Shown: positions 15,544 through 23,884 of the stretch, one piece after another | How positions within the stretch are numbered: position 1 is the stretch's first letter | How the letters are laid out: each line of letters starts with the position of its first letter | From: Malonomonas sp036526255 | GTDB lineage: Bacteria > Desulfobacterota > Desulfuromonadia > Desulfuromonadales > Geopsychrobacteraceae | Direction: 5' to 3' | Assembly (NCBI GenBank): GCA_036526255.1 | Contig: DATCYW010000006.1 | Coordinates: forward strand, 1 to 64,000 | DNA length: 64,000 nt | Notes under the pieces: model-generated | Database searches by the model: none | What the model was told of the DNA's origin: nothing | The model's input: only the letters and a program-made list of their open reading frames with translations | Translations under genes and position numbers: made by a program

Positions 15544-18491
15544 TTTGGACCTCCTTCGGTCTTCGGCAGGTTCGTTTCAAGCAGTCGCTTCGCCAGCGGG
15601 GTCAGCAGCGCCGAAAGGATGAACAGCGTCGCCAGCCAGCTGACCGCCATGATGGTGGCGAGAAAAAAGCCGACCGTGTTGTAGGGAACCAGCGGTGCCA
15701 GCAGCAGCGGCGTAAAACCGACCGAGATGACGATGGCGTTGCGGCTGATCGCCAGCGCCGGCTCTTTGAACATCTCCGTGCTGGCGGCCAGCCAGCTGCC
15801 GTGCTTCTGGCTCAGCTCGCGGGCGCGCTGCAGAAAGTGGATGGCGAAGTCGACCGAAAGCCCTAAGGTCAGGGCCGAAAGCACCGCCACCGGCATATCG
15901 TAATCCTTGCCCGCCCAGCCGATCATGCCGTAAATCAGGCTGATGGTAAACGTGAGCGGAATCATCGCCAGCACCCCGAACCAGATCGAGCGGAACAGCA
16001 CAATCATCATCACCAGCACGACGACGAAGCTGCTGATCAGCGAGGCCAGCATGCCGCTGACCATCTTCTCCTGCCAGACAACATTGAGATAGGTCAGACC
16101 GGCCCACTCCACTGTCACTGGCAGCGGCGGCGGGTTGGCGGCGATGTAGTCGGCGACCGCAGCGACCACCGTCTCCATATCCTGATTGTCGCCGCTGGTC
16201 AGCTGCACCCAGACGTTGGCCTGCTGATAGTCGCGGGTCACCAGATGGAAGAGGCTGTCCTTCTTTTTCATCCCCTCCAGCTGGGTGAAGACCTGACCGA
16301 TGCCGGCGGCAGTGGTCGGGATCGAGAAATTCAGCTGATTCTCTTCTGCTGCCGCAACGGCCTGAAACTGCAGTTCGTAACTGGCTTTCTGCAGGGCATC
16401 GACCAGACTGGAACTTTTACCGACGACCGGGTTTTTGGCCAGTGACAGCTGGAAGTCGCGCAGCCAGTTCAGCAGGGCAGGATTTTTAAATGCTGGCGCC
16501 GCTGCTTCCGCTTCGATGCTGTCGATCAGTTGCCCGAAGTTGAAGGCGGCCAGCCGGTCTGCGATCGACAGCGCTTTGTCGAGCAGCGGGTTTCCCTGCA
16601 GATCAGCCGGCAGCTGTTGCAGTAGTTGTTCGATCATCGCTGTTGAAAATCCAGCCTGCTGCAGTTTGTGTTGCAGCTCGGCAAGGGTTAACGCGGTCGG
16701 GTCGAGATAGGCCAGTTCCTCGGCCAGTTGTGGCCAGCTTTGGGCATTGTCGTTGTCCAGCTCTGCGGCGAAGCGGCGCAGCTCGCTTAACGTTGTTTCG
16801 GCTGGCGCCGAGCCGCTGAGCCGGTTGATCTGCTGCAGAAACCGCATCCCGGCTTCGGTGGTGCCGGCGGTACGCATCTGCAGTCTGAGTTGTTCGACCG
16901 CCGCGTCAAGCAGGGCGCGGCTGCTAAGCTCTGCAGGCTCGGCAGCCAGGGTCAGGTAGGCGGTGTAGGTGCCGCCGAAGTGCTTATTGAGGATCTTATC
17001 GGCAACCCGGATCTGGTGACTTTCGGCAAACCATTTGACCGGATTGTCGTTGACCGCGATTTTGCTGATGCCGACCGCCGCGATAACCAGCAGCGCCAGG
17101 CTGGTCGCCAGAATCAGCTTCCAGCGCTTGAAACTGAACAGGCCAAGCTTTTCGAGTCCCCGGGTCAGCGCGGTGCCATGCTGCTGCCCGGTGGCTTCAG
17201 CTATTTTATCCAGGCTGCGCTGCGGGATGAACAGCATGATATAGGCCGGAATCAGGGTCATGCTCAGCAGCCAGGCGAGGGCCACGCCGAAGGCGATATG
17301 CAGGCCGAAGATCGCGACCGGTGGAATCGGCGTAAACGCCAGCGAACCGAAGCCGGCGATCGTCGTCAGCGAGGTGTAGAGCATTGGCAGAAACAGGTGA
17401 CCGATCACGTGACGCAGGGTTTCGACCCGGTCCTGATATTTCGGGTAGCTGTCGTGAAATTCACTGAGGATATGCACCGCATCGGCGACCGCGATCGGCA
17501 TCAGGAAGATGGCGATCATCGAGCTCATGATGTGGACGTCAAAACCGAGGCCGATCAGCAGCCCCATGGTGCAGATCACGCTGCCCATTGCCACCAGCAG
17601 CGGCGCAACGACGATGGAGAAACGGCGGAAGAACAACATCAGCAGAATAAAAATCGCCAGCATCGCCAGCGGCGCCGAAGTCGCCATCTGCACCAGCATT
17701 TCAACGCCGAAGGTGTCCTCGGCGACCGGTAGGCCGGTGATATGCACCTGGTCCTCGGCCGGCCAGTCGGCGGTCAGCGCGGCGACCAGGGTGGCGACAT
17801 TATAGCTGTAGGTTTTGTCGCGCAGTGGCAGGTAGAGCGCGATCGCCTTGCCGTCTTCTGCGACCAGAGTACCGTTGTAAAGGGGGTTGTTCAGCGCCAG
17901 GTCCCGTATTTTTCGCGCATCTTCAGCGGTCTCTGGTGCGGTTTCCATCAGGTATTCCAGCCGCAGAGCGCCCAGCTCGGCCTGCTGCAGGCTGTCGACC
18001 AGGCTCGGACTGATGATCTCCTGCGCGTTGATGGCACTCTGGCCATTTTCATCAAACAGCCGGTTCGGATCCTGGCTGAAGGCGACATTCAGGCCGCGGC
18101 GCCAGGCCGAGCCGGGCGTCAGGTCGAGGGTCAGCAGCGGATCGCTGAGCTGATCGCCGCTGACCACCTGCGGCAATCCGGCGTCTGAACGCTGCAGCGA
18201 GTAGAGCTGCTGACTCAGTTTGTGCAGCCGCCCCAGGGTGGCGACATTGAACACGCCGTCCGGATGCTGCTCGTTGACCACTCCGGCGATGACAAAATCG
18301 TGCAGCGCGAAGCGCTCCTTCACTTCATGGTGAAAGAGTCGTACCGGCTCGTCCGCGGCGAGCATATTCTCCGGGTCGTTGTCGAAGCTGACTTTGGGAA
18401 ACTGGCTGGCAAACAGGGCGGTGATAACCAACGCCAGCAGCAGGATCAAGCGGGGAAAGCGGATACTGAAATTTGTCAGCAAGAGTTTCAT
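15540..18491 (-). CDS. RND/MMPL family exporter
   Basis: A 983-residue inner-membrane transporter with the two-fold RND plan: a first helix near residue 20, a periplasmic domain, six helices (about 260-430), a second helix near 460, a second periplasmic domain, and a final six-helix bundle. It resembles the COG1033/MMPL-HpnN group of lipid or hopanoid exporters. The start at 18491 is preferred over an in-frame ATG at 18521 because GGAG lies 7 bases upstream of it. No membrane-fusion protein gene accompanies it, and the LolA-like and barrel genes downstream probably complete the system. Confidence 0.88.
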   Translation of the reverse strand: MKLLLTNFSIRFPRLILLLALVITALFASQFPKVSFDNDPENMLAADEPVRLFHHEVKERFALHDFVIAGVVNEQHPDGVFNVATLGRLHKLSQQLYSLQRSDAGLPQVVSGDQLSDPLLTLDLTPGSAWRRGLNVAFSQDPNRLFDENGQSAINAQEIISPSLVDSLQQAELGALRLEYLMETAPETAEDARKIRDLALNNPLYNGTLVAEDGKAIALYLPLRDKTYSYNVATLVAALTADWPAEDQVHITGLPVAEDTFGVEMLVQMATSAPLAMLAIFILLMLFFRRFSIVVAPLLVAMGSVICTMGLLIGLGFDVHIMSSMIAIFLMPIAVADAVHILSEFHDSYPKYQDRVETLRHVIGHLFLPMLYTSLTTIAGFGSLAFTPIPPVAIFGLHIAFGVALAWLLSMTLIPAYIMLFIPQRSLDKIAEATGQQHGTALTRGLEKLGLFSFKRWKLILATSLALLVIAAVGISKIAVNDNPVKWFAESHQIRVADKILNKHFGGTYTAYLTLAAEPAELSSRALLDAAVEQLRLQMRTAGTTEAGMRFLQQINRLSGSAPAETTLSELRRFAAELDNDNAQSWPQLAEELAYLDPTALTLAELQHKLQQAGFSTAMIEQLLQQLPADLQGNPLLDKALSIADRLAAFNFGQLIDSIEAEAAAPAFKNPALLNWLRDFQLSLAKNPVVGKSSSLVDALQKASYELQFQAVAAAEENQLNFSIPTTAAGIGQVFTQLEGMKKKDSLFHLVTRDYQQANVWVQLTSGDNQDMETVVAAVADYIAANPPPLPVTVEWAGLTYLNVVWQEKMVSGMLASLISSFVVVLVMMIVLFRSIWFGVLAMIPLTFTISLIYGMIGWAGKDYDMPVAVLSALTLGLSVDFAIHFLQRARELSQKHGSWLAASTEMFKEPALAISRNAIVISVGFTPLLLAPLVPYNTVGFFLATIMAVSWLATLFILSALLTPLAKRLLETNLPKTEGGPK

Positions 18492-18500
18492 CGGTGGTCT

Positions 18501-18514
18501 CCATATAAATATGG
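18501..18514. promoter_or_regulatory. Palindrome overlapping the RND ribosome site
   Basis: The sequence CCATATAAATATGG is an almost perfect inverted repeat sitting between the -10 box and the ribosome site of the RND gene. It could be an operator for an unlinked repressor (TetR-type regulators often control such operons); this is inference only. Confidence 0.4.
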
Positions 18515-18519
18515 AAAAC

Positions 18520-18548
18520 AATATATAAGCAGATTTCTATGTTGTCAA
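18520..18548 (-). promoter_or_regulatory. Near-consensus sigma70 promoter of the RND operon
   Basis: On the minus strand TTGACA (18543-18548) is separated by exactly 17 bp from TATATT (18520-18525). The -10 box lies about 29 bp before the RND start codon, leaving a very short leader. Confidence 0.75.
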
Positions 18549-18658
18549 CGCAGAAATTGACCAAGAGTCCCTGCTTCTAAATTTACAGTAAATTCAGTGA
18601 AAATCTGTGTTGACAAGCGTCTGAATTTATTATCGCCAAACAGGGGGCAATAGAAGAA

Positions 18659-18700
18659 CAGCGGACTCTCTGGTCGAGAGCCCGCTGTTTTTTTCCACTA
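18659..18700. terminator. Hairpin between the RND promoter and the Spy-like gene
   Basis: AGCGGACTCTC and GAGAGCCCGCT pair around TGGTC; the plus strand continues into seven T residues, the minus strand into a TTCTTCT tract. It probably terminates the Spy-like gene, which ends at 18715, and it insulates the RND promoter. Confidence 0.65.
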
Positions 18701-18714
18701 ACTGTGAAGTCGCT

Positions 18715-19227
18715 TCAGGCGCCGCAGCCGGCCCCACCATGACGACCTTTGCCGCAACCGCCCATCAGGTCACCGAGCTTGGCAGCTTTTTCCTGCTGCT
18801 CGGGGGTGAGCAGGGCATGAATCTGCTGCTTCAGCTTGGCCATTTCCACCATCATTTCGGTTTTCAGCTCAGCCTGCTTGGCCGCTTTGGTGCGAAAGTT
18901 GGCTTCATCGAAGCTCTCAGCGCTTTTCGTTGCGTGCAGCGCTTCGCGGCTGGCCTGCATCTGCTCGTGCAGCTGCTGTCTGCGCTGCTGCTGTGCATTG
19001 AGCAGTGCTTCAATCTGACTTTTCTGCTCATCGGTCAGTTCGAGAAGCGTGTCCATCATTTCCAGCCGCTGTTCCATCCGTTCTTCGTGGTGTTCAGCGC
19101 TCATGCTGCCCGGCATTTTTCCGTTGCAGCCGCCTTTGCCGCCGAATCCACCCGGGCCCGCCATGGCCAGGCTTGCGGTTAACAGGGCGCCGATCATCAG
19201 GGCTGGCAATAAAATCCGCTTTTTCAT
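18715..19227 (-). CDS. Spy/CpxP-like periplasmic chaperone or regulator
   Basis: A 170-residue exported protein with a signal peptide cleaved near L-A-M-A. Two copies of the LTxxQ motif (L-T-D-E-Q near residue 67 and L-T-P-E-Q near 140) sit in a mainly helical, Met- and Gln-rich body. This is the CpxP/Spy family, whose members bind unfolded proteins and can hold the CpxA sensor inactive. Both ends are rich in Gly, Cys and His (G-G-C-N-G-K; G-G-C-G-K-G-R-H-G), suggesting metal binding. It is divergent from a CpxR/CpxA-like pair, with CpxR-type boxes between them. Confidence 0.87.
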   Translation of the reverse strand: MKKRILLPALMIGALLTASLAMAGPGGFGGKGGCNGKMPGSMSAEHHEERMEQRLEMMDTLLELTDEQKSQIEALLNAQQQRRQQLHEQMQASREALHATKSAESFDEANFRTKAAKQAELKTEMMVEMAKLKQQIHALLTPEQQEKAAKLGDLMGGCGKGRHGGAGCGA

Positions 19228-19329
19228 AGTTTTTCTCCTTGGTGTGTTCGTGAGTGGTTGTGTGCTCCGTCGATGGCTTCACTATAGGGGGTAGAATCTA
19301 AAGCGTGGGTTAAGAGCTGTGCTCTTTTG

Positions 19330-19344
19330 GTAAAGATCTGTAAA
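19330..19344. promoter_or_regulatory. CpxR-type box 1
   Basis: GTAAA-GATCT-GTAAA is an exact match to the enterobacterial CpxR consensus of two GTAAA half-sites with a 5-bp spacer. It lies 103 bp upstream of the Spy-like start codon. Confidence 0.75.
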
Positions 19345-19381
19345 GCGCGCCAAGAACGCGGGCGTTTCTTTGCGTGCTGGA

Positions 19382-19396
19382 TTTACATTTCTTTAC
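19382..19396. promoter_or_regulatory. CpxR-type box 2, opposite orientation
   Basis: TTTAC-ATTTC-TTTAC, read on the minus strand, is again GTAAA-N5-GTAAA. It lies about 50 bp before the response regulator start. Together with box 1 it would let the regulator control both divergent units. Confidence 0.75.
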
Positions 19397-19445
19397 ACCC
19401 ACTTAGACAGGTATTCGTTATGATGGGCCAAGCAACGGAGAGCTT

Positions 19446-20162
19446 ATGTTGAATAAAATTCTGGTGATTGACGACGATAGCGAACTCTGTGAGCTGCTCA
19501 GTGATTACTTGGGTACTGAGGGGTTCGCGGTGGAAACGGTCAACCATGGTTCACAGGGTGCCGCACAGGCGCTGGCCGGGGATTATATGTTGGTCGTGCT
19601 GGATGTGATGCTGCCGGGGCTGAACGGCTTCGACGTGCTGCGCCGAATCCGTGAAGCCAGCAAGCTGCCGGTGATCATGTTGACCGCCCGCGGCGACGAT
19701 ATCGACCGGATTGTCGGTCTGGAGCTGGGGGCGGATGACTACCTGCCGAAACCCTTCAACCCACGCGAACTGGTGGCGCGGATCCGGGCGATTCAGCGAC
19801 GCACCGAAACCTCCACCCCAGAATCCTTCCCTGTCGCAGCACCGGCGACAGAGCTGAGCGTCGGCGACGTCATCCTCAGCCCCCGCAACCGCAGCGTTAA
19901 GCGAGGTGGCATGCCGGTGGAACTGACCTCGGTCGAGTTCACCCTGCTCGAAGTGCTGCTGCGGCAGGCCGGGCAAGTGATCAGCCGCGATGTGTTGGTC
20001 GAAAAAGCCCTCGGTCGCCGGCTCTCAGCCTACGATCGCAGCATCGATGTGCATGTCAGCGCGCTGCGCAAAAAGCTCGGTCACCTGTCGGGCGACAGCG
20101 AACGGATCAAGACCGTCCGCGGTGTCGGCTATCTCTACGCCCTGCCGGATAGGTTGAGCTGA
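19446..20162 (+). CDS. OmpR-family response regulator, CpxR-like
   Basis: A 238-residue DNA-binding response regulator. The receiver domain has the acidic pair in V-I-D-D-D, the phospho-acceptor Asp in V-V-L-D-V-M-L-P-G near residue 52, and the conserved Lys in Y-L-P-K-P-F-N. A linker of about 20 residues leads to a winged-helix domain with S-V-E-F-T-L-L-E and the D-R-S-I-D-V-H-V-S-A-L-R-K-K-L recognition region typical of CpxR. The ribosome site GGAG is 5 bases before the ATG. The divergent Spy-like gene and the two GTAAA-N5-GTAAA boxes support a Cpx role. Confidence 0.92.
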   Translation: MLNKILVIDDDSELCELLSDYLGTEGFAVETVNHGSQGAAQALAGDYMLVVLDVMLPGLNGFDVLRRIREASKLPVIMLTARGDDIDRIVGLELGADDYLPKPFNPRELVARIRAIQRRTETSTPESFPVAAPATELSVGDVILSPRNRSVKRGGMPVELTSVEFTLLEVLLRQAGQVISRDVLVEKALGRRLSAYDRSIDVHVSALRKKLGHLSGDSERIKTVRGVGYLYALPDRLS

Positions 20163-21529
20163 TGCGCAGCCTGTTCGTCAAAATTTTCCTCTATTTTCTG
20201 CTGACGATCGTTCTGGTCACCTCCGCCGGGGTGTTGCTGACCTATCTGCGCGATCAGGAATTTCCGCCGTTGGCCCATCAGAGTTTTGCCAAGCACGCCA
20301 TCGCCGAGTATGGCCGCCGGGCAATTGAGGCCTTTGAAACCAAGGGGGTTGCCGCGGTTGATCGCTTCGCTAACGAGCTGCTGGCTGACGCCGGCATCCA
20401 GATCATTCTGTTTGCGCCAGACGGCCGGCCGTTGACCCGGCAACCGGTACCGCGGCGGATGCGGCATATGTCGCAGCGGGCGCTGCGCACAGGTGAAGTG
20501 GTTTTTCCAATGATGGGCGAGCGCAACTGGCTGGCCAGTCCGCTGCAGAGCCGGGGCGGAAAAAACTATGTGGTCGCCCTCGGCTTGCCGGACCAGCCGC
20601 CGGTCGGGCATCTGTTCAAGGGGCTGACCCAAGGCCTGCTCGGCTGGCGACTGCTGATTCTGTTGCTGGTCACCGCAGCAGTCTGCTTCTGGCTGGCGCG
20701 CTCGCTGACCGCGCCGATCCGCCGCCTGCGTCAGGCCACCCGCCAATTCGCCGCCGGCGACCTGACCACCCGGGTCGGCGCGCAGGTCAGGGGGAAGACT
20801 GAATTGGCCGGTCTGGCGGGCGATTTTGACGAGATGGCCGGCAAAATTGAGACATTGATCGACGGTCAGAAGCGCCTGCTGCGCGATATCTCCCACGAGC
20901 TGCGCTCACCGCTGGCGCGACTGGGGGTGGCGCTGGCGCTGGCGAATCAGGACAGCAGTCCGGAATCACGCCAGAAAGCGCTCAACCGGATCGAGCTGGA
21001 GGCCGGGCGGATGAACGACATGATCGGTCAGCTGCTCAGCCTGACCCGGCTGGAAAGCGGTGCAACCGAACTGCAGCGAACGCATTTTGATCTCTGCGCG
21101 CTGCTGCAGGGGCTGGTTCAGGACGCTGATTTCGAAGCCAGAAGCCGCCAGCGGCAGGTGGTTTACCAGGGTCCTGAAACCCTGATGGTTAGCGGTTATG
21201 AGGAGCTGCTGGCACGGGCGCTGGAGAATGTCATCCGCAACGGCATCAGTTACACCACGACCGGAACGCAGGTCAGGGTCGAACTCTGTCGTGAGCCTGG
21301 GGCCATCCAGATCAGGATCGCCGATCAGGGGCCGGGGGTGCCCGAGGCCGCGCTGCCGAAATTGTTCGAGCCGTTCTACCGGGTCGCTGATGATCGGGAC
21401 CGGCAGAGCGGTGGTAGCGGCATCGGCCTGGCGATCGCCGAACAAGCGATCCGTCTGCATGGCGGCAGCATCCGGGCCAGCAACCGCGCCGGGGGCGGAC
21501 TGCTGGTCGAGATTTCGCTGCCCGGCTGA
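20162..21529 (+). CDS. Sensor histidine kinase, CpxA-like
   Basis: A 455-residue membrane kinase. TM1 covers about residues 7-27, a periplasmic domain of about 130 residues follows, TM2 is near 160-180, then a HAMP domain (L-T-A-P-I-R-R-L-R), a HisKA domain with phospho-acceptor His in D-I-S-H-E-L-R-S-P-L-A-R-L, and an ATPase domain with N-box V-I-R-N-G-I and G-box G-S-G-I-G-L-A-I. The start overlaps the regulator stop as TGATG. It probably senses envelope protein damage and phosphorylates the adjacent CpxR-like protein. Confidence 0.9.
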   Translation: MRSLFVKIFLYFLLTIVLVTSAGVLLTYLRDQEFPPLAHQSFAKHAIAEYGRRAIEAFETKGVAAVDRFANELLADAGIQIILFAPDGRPLTRQPVPRRMRHMSQRALRTGEVVFPMMGERNWLASPLQSRGGKNYVVALGLPDQPPVGHLFKGLTQGLLGWRLLILLLVTAAVCFWLARSLTAPIRRLRQATRQFAAGDLTTRVGAQVRGKTELAGLAGDFDEMAGKIETLIDGQKRLLRDISHELRSPLARLGVALALANQDSSPESRQKALNRIELEAGRMNDMIGQLLSLTRLESGATELQRTHFDLCALLQGLVQDADFEARSRQRQVVYQGPETLMVSGYEELLARALENVIRNGISYTTTGTQVRVELCREPGAIQIRIADQGPGVPEAALPKLFEPFYRVADDRDRQSGGSGIGLAIAEQAIRLHGGSIRASNRAGGGLLVEISLPG

Positions 21530-21594
21530 AGAAAAGGGTTGCCCCCGCAGACCGGATCGACATACAATTCAAAAATTCATATATAGGAGTCGCT

Positions 21595-21765
21595 ATGGAT
21601 ATCTTTTACATCCTCGGCATCGTCGCCGTCTGGTTTGTCCTGAACAAGTGGATTCTGCCGAAACTGGGCATTCAGACCTGAATGTCCGGCAGCTGTGAGC
21701 TTCCGCGTGACGGGAGCAAAAAAAACGAAGCCGGCAAGGATGTTGAGGCCAGCGTCAAAGAATAA
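21595..21765 (+). CDS. Candidate membrane selenoprotein, TGA at codon 29
   Basis: A 56-codon frame begins with a well-placed ribosome site (AGGAG, 5 bases before the ATG) and codes for one membrane helix (residues 2-20) followed by K-W-I-L-P-K-L-G-I-Q-T. A TGA at 21679-21681 interrupts it, and the same frame continues M-S-G-S-C-E-L-P-R and a Lys/Glu-rich tail to a TAA. Reading TGA as selenocysteine gives U-M-S-G-S-C, a plausible redox pair. A hairpin suited to a bacterial SECIS follows the TGA. The alternative is a 28-residue membrane peptide followed by a separate 27-residue frame starting at the ATG directly after the TGA. It lies 65 bp after the CpxA-like gene. Confidence 0.6.
21699..21717 (+). 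promoter_or_regulatory. Candidate bacterial SECIS hairpin
   Basis: GCTTCCG and CGGGAGC form a 7-bp stem (one G-U pair) with the 5-base loop CGTGA. The loop begins 24 bases after the TGA at 21679-21681 and has G at its second position, both within the usual limits for bSECIS elements bound by SelB. It could be chance; a folding and conservation test is needed. Confidence 0.45.
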
Positions 21766-21774
21766 GTAAAAAAA

Positions 21775-21811
21775 AGCGGTGTCGCTCAATTGAGTGACAC
21801 CGCTTTTTTAG
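21775..21811 (+). terminator. Strong terminator after the candidate selenoprotein
   Basis: A 15-bp stem (AGCGGTGTCGCTCAA with TTGAGTGACACCGCT, one G-U) has essentially no loop beyond its palindromic centre and is followed by six T. A-rich sequence precedes it, so it may also act for the minus-strand regulator gene. Confidence 0.85.
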
Positions 21812-21935
21812 TCGGTTTATCCTCGCCTGGGGGATTTCTGTCCCCATAATTATGTTCAAAACTGCCCCTAACCTTAGTGCCAAATGTTCTGTATCTTAAA
21901 TCCAAAAGGGTTAGGGTCTGTCCTTCGTCGGTAGA

Positions 21936-23330
21936 TCAACGACAAACCTGTGCCAGCAGTGCGATCCCTTCTTCTATCTCTGTTGCGGCCATGCCGCCGA
22001 AGCCGAGCATTAATTTAACTGCGTCGGATTCGCCAGCGGCGCAGGTCCAGCTGAATGGCAACAGCTGAACGCCTTTCTGTTCAGCATGACGGATAATTGC
22101 TGTTTCGTCACTGGTCGCGCCGATCAGTCGCAACACAACATGCAGTCCGGCCCCTTGCCCGACAATCAGGGCCCGGGAGCCGAAGTGCGTATTGATAGCG
22201 CGGAGCATCGCATCGTGTTTCTTTTTGTAGCTGGCACGCATCCGCCGGATATGTCGGTCCCAGTGCCCATGCTCCATGAATTTGACGAGGGTTCGCTGCT
22301 CAAGTTGGGAGACGGAGGAGAAGTAGTTCTGAAAAATATCACGATAGCTGGCCAGCAGTGAACGAGGCAGGACCAGATAGCTGACCCGCAGGGCGGGGGA
22401 CAGGATTTTGGAGAAAGTGCCCAGGTAGATGATGTTGCCGTTTGGCCGTAATCCCTGTAACGATGGGATCGGTTTACCGCTGTAACGGAGTTCGCTGTCG
22501 TAGTCGTCTTCGAGGATAAACTTTTCACCGGCTGCGGCCCATTCAATCAGTTTCAGCCGGTTGGCGACCGGCATCACGTAACCCAATGGCAGCTGGTGCG
22601 AAGGGGTGACATAGGCGATACTGCTGTCACTGACCGTAAGAGCATCCAGATCGATTCCGTCGGGCCGCACCGGAATCGGGGTAACACGATAAGAATGGTT
22701 GCGAAAAACGCTGCTGGTCAGGGGGTAGCCGGGATCTTCTACCGCGAGGCTGGAATGAGCTTTTTTCAACAGATTGGCGACGATCTCGAGGCTGTGTTGC
22801 AGCCCGGCGCTGATAACGATCTGTTCCGGGTCGCAGACAACGCCGCGTGACCGTTCCAGATAGCTTTGAATTGCGCAGCGCAGCTCCGGCTCTCCCTGAG
22901 GATCGCAATACTGGGAGAGTTGCTGCGGGTTTTCACGCAGGCATTCGATGAAGTATTTACGCCAGAGCCGGGTTGGAAAGCTTGCCGGGTCAAGGCGCGC
23001 CGGGTGAAAATCGTAGCGGTAAACCGGTGCTCTTTGTAACGGCGGGCCATGGCCGGCAGTGGTGGACAGTAACGATTTAGGCGCTGCGTCCTGATCGAGG
23101 GGCGACACGAAATAGCCGCTGCGTGGTTTCGTGTAGATGTAACCTTCGGCGTGCAGCTCCTGATAGGTACCATCGACGGTATTGCGGCTGACGTCAAGCT
23201 GGTCAGCCAGCTCCCGGACCGATAGCAACCTGGAATCAGCCGGCAGGGTGCCTAACAGAATCTGCTCCCTGATCTGCTGATAGAGTTGCTTGAACAAAGG
23301 GACTGCGGCACTGCTGTCGAGATAAAACAT
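21936..23330 (-). CDS. MocR/PdxR-type GntR regulator with aminotransferase domain
   Basis: A 464-residue regulator. Residues 1-75 are a GntR winged helix (S-V-R-E-L-A-D-Q-L-D-V-S-R-N-T-V) and the rest is a class I aminotransferase-like domain binding pyridoxal phosphate. Family landmarks include E-D-P-G-Y-P-L, D-D-Y-D-S-E-L-R-Y and the PLP lysine in L-G-T-F-S-K-I-L-S-P. PdxR-like members respond to PLP and usually control a divergent vitamin B6 or amino-acid gene. Here the divergent gene, 116 bp away, codes for an FMN-binding protein of the pyridoxamine-oxidase-like fold, a natural target. Confidence 0.9.
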   Translation of the reverse strand: MFYLDSSAAVPLFKQLYQQIREQILLGTLPADSRLLSVRELADQLDVSRNTVDGTYQELHAEGYIYTKPRSGYFVSPLDQDAAPKSLLSTTAGHGPPLQRAPVYRYDFHPARLDPASFPTRLWRKYFIECLRENPQQLSQYCDPQGEPELRCAIQSYLERSRGVVCDPEQIVISAGLQHSLEIVANLLKKAHSSLAVEDPGYPLTSSVFRNHSYRVTPIPVRPDGIDLDALTVSDSSIAYVTPSHQLPLGYVMPVANRLKLIEWAAAGEKFILEDDYDSELRYSGKPIPSLQGLRPNGNIIYLGTFSKILSPALRVSYLVLPRSLLASYRDIFQNYFSSVSQLEQRTLVKFMEHGHWDRHIRRMRASYKKKHDAMLRAINTHFGSRALIVGQGAGLHVVLRLIGATSDETAIIRHAEQKGVQLLPFSWTCAAGESDAVKLMLGFGGMAATEIEEGIALLAQVCR

Positions 23331-23446
23331 TGCACATCCGAATTTAAGGCTGATGAGGATATCTCAAACTGATTATCACACAGTGAAAGAAAACTGATCC
23401 ATTAAACAACAAATAATAACCAGACTAACAACAGGAGGTTGTCGCG

Positions 23447-23818
23447 ATGATTCCAGAAAAATTGCAGGAAATCCTTAAAAACGATGGTGTGGTTGCCATC
23501 GCAACGCTGGGCGAAGATGGACCGCACATGGTGAATACCTGGAACAGTTACATCCGGATTTCAGAGGCTGGTCGCCTGCTGATCCCGGCAGGTTACATGC
23601 ACAAAACCGAGGCGAATGTGGCGTTCAACGACCAGGTTCTGATCACTTTGGGCAGCAGCAAAGTGACGGGCAACAATGGCCCTGGTGCCGGATTTCTGAT
23701 CAAGGGGAGCGCCGCCTTCGTCACTGAAGGGCCCGACTTTGAGCTGCTCAAGTCAAAATTCAGCTGGTTGCGCGCCACCCTCGCGGTCACCATCGATTCT
23801 GCCACCCAGACCTGGTAA
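23447..23818 (+). CDS. FMN-binding flavoprotein, Desulfovibrio FMN-bp type
   Basis: A 123-residue single-domain flavoprotein with the split-barrel fold of pyridoxamine 5'-phosphate oxidases. It strongly resembles the small Desulfovibrio FMN-binding protein: G-V-V-A-I-A-T-x-G-E-D-G-P-H near residue 15, N-T-W-N-S-Y, M-H-K-T-E-A-N-V and N-G-P-G-x-G-F-L-I. It binds FMN non-covalently; the electron partner is unknown. AGGAGG is 7 bases before the start. The divergent MocR-like gene suggests PLP-responsive or stress-responsive control. Confidence 0.9.
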   Translation: MIPEKLQEILKNDGVVAIATLGEDGPHMVNTWNSYIRISEAGRLLIPAGYMHKTEANVAFNDQVLITLGSSKVTGNNGPGAGFLIKGSAAFVTEGPDFELLKSKFSWLRATLAVTIDSATQTW

Positions 23819-23884
23819 GCTGTTGACGGCAGTGAAAATCTGCCTAAGCTTTAGGTTCACCTGAAACAATAAGGAGGATGACCA

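Noticed and set aside
18611..18616. Plus-strand TTGACA upstream of the hairpin at 18659
   Set aside because: No -10 box at a suitable distance and no plus-strand gene follows.
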